Below are positions 5,523-7,280 of a stretch of DNA of 7,280 bases, one piece after another (within the stretch, counting starts at the first letter, position 1; each line of letters begins with the position of its first letter). The notes under the pieces are model-generated. The model ran no database searches, was not told where the DNA came from, and worked only from the letters and a program-made list of their open reading frames with translations. The stretch is from the NCBI GenBank assembly GCA_002367335.1, contig DFBI01000152.1:1117-8396 (forward strand), read 5' to 3'. Source of the stretch: Syntrophaceae bacterium UBA3084. Lineage in GTDB: Bacteria > Desulfobacterota > Syntrophia > Syntrophales > UBA6807. Both the position numbers and the translations under genes were made by a program.

Positions 5523-6779
5523 ATGTCCTACGAATCTTTCATAGCTTTTCGATATCTAAGAGCAAAAAGGAAACAGGCTTTTGTTTCGCTCATTACTCTT
5601 ATATCAATAGCCGGCATATTTCTGGGGGTTGCAGCGCTAATAATCGTTCTTGCAGTCATGAACGGTTTTGAGACTGACCTCAGAAACAAAATACTGGGAG
5701 TCACCTCACACATCGTCCTGATGAAATATAGTGGACAGATGAAAGATTACGAAAATGTGATGAAGGAAGCTGAGGCAATTGACGGTGTCGTAGCATCGAC
5801 CCCTTTTGTATATGGTCAGGCAATGTTAAAAAGTCAGGACGGAGCAACCGGCGTGGTTTTAAGAGGGATATCAACTGACAGCGTCCTTAAGGTAATAAAT
5901 ATCGGGAAATTTGTGGAAGGAAGTATCCGGGCCCTTTCAGAAAAGAAAAATGGAACAGGCAGCCTGCCCGGTATTGTTATCGGGAAAGAATTATCTAAAA
6001 ACCTTGGGCTGTTTCTTCATGATAAGGTTGATGTATTATCACCCATGGGTATTCCTACACCAATGGGAATTGTCCCGCGTATCAAGAAATTTATCGTCGT
6101 TGGGATATTCGAATCAGGATTTTATGAGTACGATTCGTCGCTGGCTTTTCTTTCTCTGCCAGAGTGCCAGAATTTCTTGAATATGAAAAGAAATGTCACG
6201 GGAGTCGAGATCAGGGTAAAGGACATTTACAAAGCGGGAGATATTGCCGAAAGGATCGAAAAAAAGCTGGGATATCCATACTGGGCAAGGAACTGGATGC
6301 AAATGAATAAAAATCTCTTCTCAGCGCTTAGATTGGAAAAAAGAGTCATGTTTATTATCCTCAGCCTTATTGTACTGGTAGCTGCTTTTAATATAATAAC
6401 TACCCTGATTATGGTTGTTATGGAAAAAACAAGAGATATTGCCATATTGAAAGCGATGGGTGCAACATCCAAAAGCATCATGAAAATATTTATGTTGCAG
6501 GGAATTATTATAGGTGCTATCGGCACTGTCCTGGGTTGTGTTGGAGGAGTTGTTGTCGCACTTAATGTTGAAAAGCTATCTTTGTTCATAGAAAACCTGT
6601 TTGGATTCAAAATATTACCCGGAGATGTATACTATTTGAGCGAACTTCCCTCCCGGATAAATTACTCCGATGTTTCAATTATTGTTCTGGCAACCATGCT
6701 GATATGTTTTCTGGCAACGATTTATCCTTCATGGAAGGCGTCAAAATTCGATCCGGCAGAAACCCTGAGATATGAATAA
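5523..6779 (+). CDS. lolC: LolC/LolE family lipoprotein-releasing system permease
   Basis: Inner-membrane permease of the ABC system that extracts mature lipoproteins for delivery to the outer membrane. With the start at 5523 it has 418 residues. It opens with SYESFIAFRYLRAKRKQAF, a cytoplasmic elbow typical of LolC/E, then has TM1 about 22-46, a periplasmic MacB-type domain about 47-270, TM2 about 275-300, the coupling segment EKTRDIAILKAMGATSKSIM (301-320), TM3 about 322-347, TM4 about 383-402, and the usual C-terminal PAETLRYE. The in-frame ATG at 5475 would add 16 residues encoded by the heptamer array and absent from the family pattern, so 5523 is preferred, although no good Shine-Dalgarno precedes either. 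Only one permease gene is seen, so it may form a homodimer, or its partner may lie elsewhere; LolC versus LolE cannot be told. lolD follows after 58 nt. Confidence 0.93.
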   Translation: MSYESFIAFRYLRAKRKQAFVSLITLISIAGIFLGVAALIIVLAVMNGFETDLRNKILGVTSHIVLMKYSGQMKDYENVMKEAEAIDGVVASTPFVYGQAMLKSQDGATGVVLRGISTDSVLKVINIGKFVEGSIRALSEKKNGTGSLPGIVIGKELSKNLGLFLHDKVDVLSPMGIPTPMGIVPRIKKFIVVGIFESGFYEYDSSLAFLSLPECQNFLNMKRNVTGVEIRVKDIYKAGDIAERIEKKLGYPYWARNWMQMNKNLFSALRLEKRVMFIILSLIVLVAAFNIITTLIMVVMEKTRDIAILKAMGATSKSIMKIFMLQGIIIGAIGTVLGCVGGVVVALNVEKLSLFIENLFGFKILPGDVYYLSELPSRINYSDVSIIVLATMLICFLATIYPSWKASKFDPAETLRYE

Positions 6780-6803
6780 TGAATAGAAAAGGACAAAGGG
6801 CTA

Positions 6804-6831
6804 AGTGATGAGCAACGAGCGATGAGGACTG
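6804..6831. repeat. 7-bp-period tandem array before lolD
   Basis: Four degenerate heptamers AGTGATG, AGCAACG, AGCGATG and AGGACTG occupy most of the lolC-lolD spacer. The last units supply GAGGA (6824-6828) and lead into GAGGG (6831-6835), the only plausible Shine-Dalgarno bases for lolD. The period equals that of the arrays at 5462-5518, but the unit sequence differs. Confidence 0.7.
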
Positions 6832-6837
6832 AGGGTA

Positions 6838-7280
6838 ATGATAGAAGTCAGCAATTTGGGAAAAACCTTTATAAAGGATGGAAATAAAATAGAGGTGCTG
6901 AAAGACGTCAATCTTGAAATTAACAGGGGAGATTCTCTGGCAATTCTCGGTGTTTCAGGTGCAGGGAAAAGTACCTTTCTTACTATACTCGGGATTCTCG
7001 ATCATCCCACCTCCGGTCACATCATTTATAATAATGTTGATGTCTTTGGTTGGAATGAACAAAAGCAGGCTGAATTCAGAAATAAAGAAATAGGATTTGT
7101 GTTTCAGTCTCATCACCTCCTGCCCGAGTTTACCAGCCTGGAGAATACCATGATGCCTGCTTTGATAAACGGCATACCTATGCAGGAAGCCAGGGAAAAG
7201 GCAGAGATTGCCTTGACTGAGCTGGGACTCGGTGATAGGTTGGCGCACAAACCTGGTGAGCTTTCCGGTGGAGAGCAGCA
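6838..7280 (+). CDS. lolD: Lipoprotein-releasing system ATP-binding protein LolD (partial, 3' end outside window)
   Basis: Cytoplasmic ABC ATPase that powers the LolC/E permease. The first 147 codons are visible and open to the window edge. They contain IEVSNLGKTF at the start, Walker A GVSGAGKST at 38-46 (GSGKST is commoner), Q-loop Q90 within IGFVFQSHHLLPEFTSLEN (the LLPEFT stretch is characteristic of LolD/MacB-type ATPases), and the ABC signature LSGGEQ at 142-147. Walker B, D-loop and H-loop lie beyond 7280. The ATG at 6838 is preferred: the nearest upstream in-frame ATG (6808) runs into a TGA after five codons. GAGGA 9 nt and GAGGG 2 nt upstream derive from the tandem repeat. The position after lolC fits an operon; the enzyme partner and permease are adjacent, as expected for this system. 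Confidence 0.94.
   Translation, partial: MIEVSNLGKTFIKDGNKIEVLKDVNLEINRGDSLAILGVSGAGKSTFLTILGILDHPTSGHIIYNNVDVFGWNEQKQAEFRNKEIGFVFQSHHLLPEFTSLENTMMPALINGIPMQEAREKAEIALTELGLGDRLAHKPGELSGGEQ

Overview
The window looks like a piece of a Gram-negative, moderately AT-rich bacterial chromosome. The gene set (lysS followed by an Lol lipoprotein-release permease and ATPase, divergent from a heptose-kinase/DUF4416/yicC/gmk/rpoZ run) and the style of the proteins suggest a Desulfobacterota (former Deltaproteobacteria) member. That assignment is an inference from family resemblance and gene order, not from any search. Heptose kinase and Lol components imply an outer membrane with LPS.

Layout. Positions 1-113 hold no gene, only short direct repeats. 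From 3718 down to 114 a minus-strand operon runs rfaE1 (heptose-7-P kinase) - DUF4416 - yicC - gmk - rpoZ. Its gaps are tight (a 4-nt ATGA overlap, 27 nt, 33 nt) except the last, gmk-rpoZ, which is 171 nt. Positions 3719-3970 are a divergent control region with a good minus-strand promoter (perfect TTGACA) and a weaker plus-strand one. From 3971 rightwards a plus-strand operon runs lysS - lolC/E - lolD, with lolD cut by the window end.

The most interesting object is the wide gmk-rpoZ gap. It contains a 186-bp element (413-598) with 18-bp terminal inverted repeats (15/18 match), flanked on both sides by the same 6-bp sequence TAAATA. Removing the element and one TAAATA in silico restores a gmk frame that stops 3 nt before the rpoZ ATG, with the rpoZ Shine-Dalgarno inside the gmk 3' end. 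It therefore looks like a MITE-like insertion that replaced the last six codons of gmk with a 14-residue tail. Internally it is a long imperfect palindrome plus a second hairpin.

A second theme is degenerate 7-bp-period tandem repeats in both gaps of the lysS-lolC-lolD operon (5462-5518 and 6804-6831), and 8-bp and 11-bp period repeats after rpoZ. They affect start-codon calling for lolC and overlap the ribosome binding site of lolD.

Functionally, one arm combines LPS heptose activation (rfaE1), GMP phosphorylation (gmk), RNA polymerase omega (rpoZ) and an RNA-related YicC protein. The other combines lysine tRNA charging with export of lipoproteins from the inner membrane.
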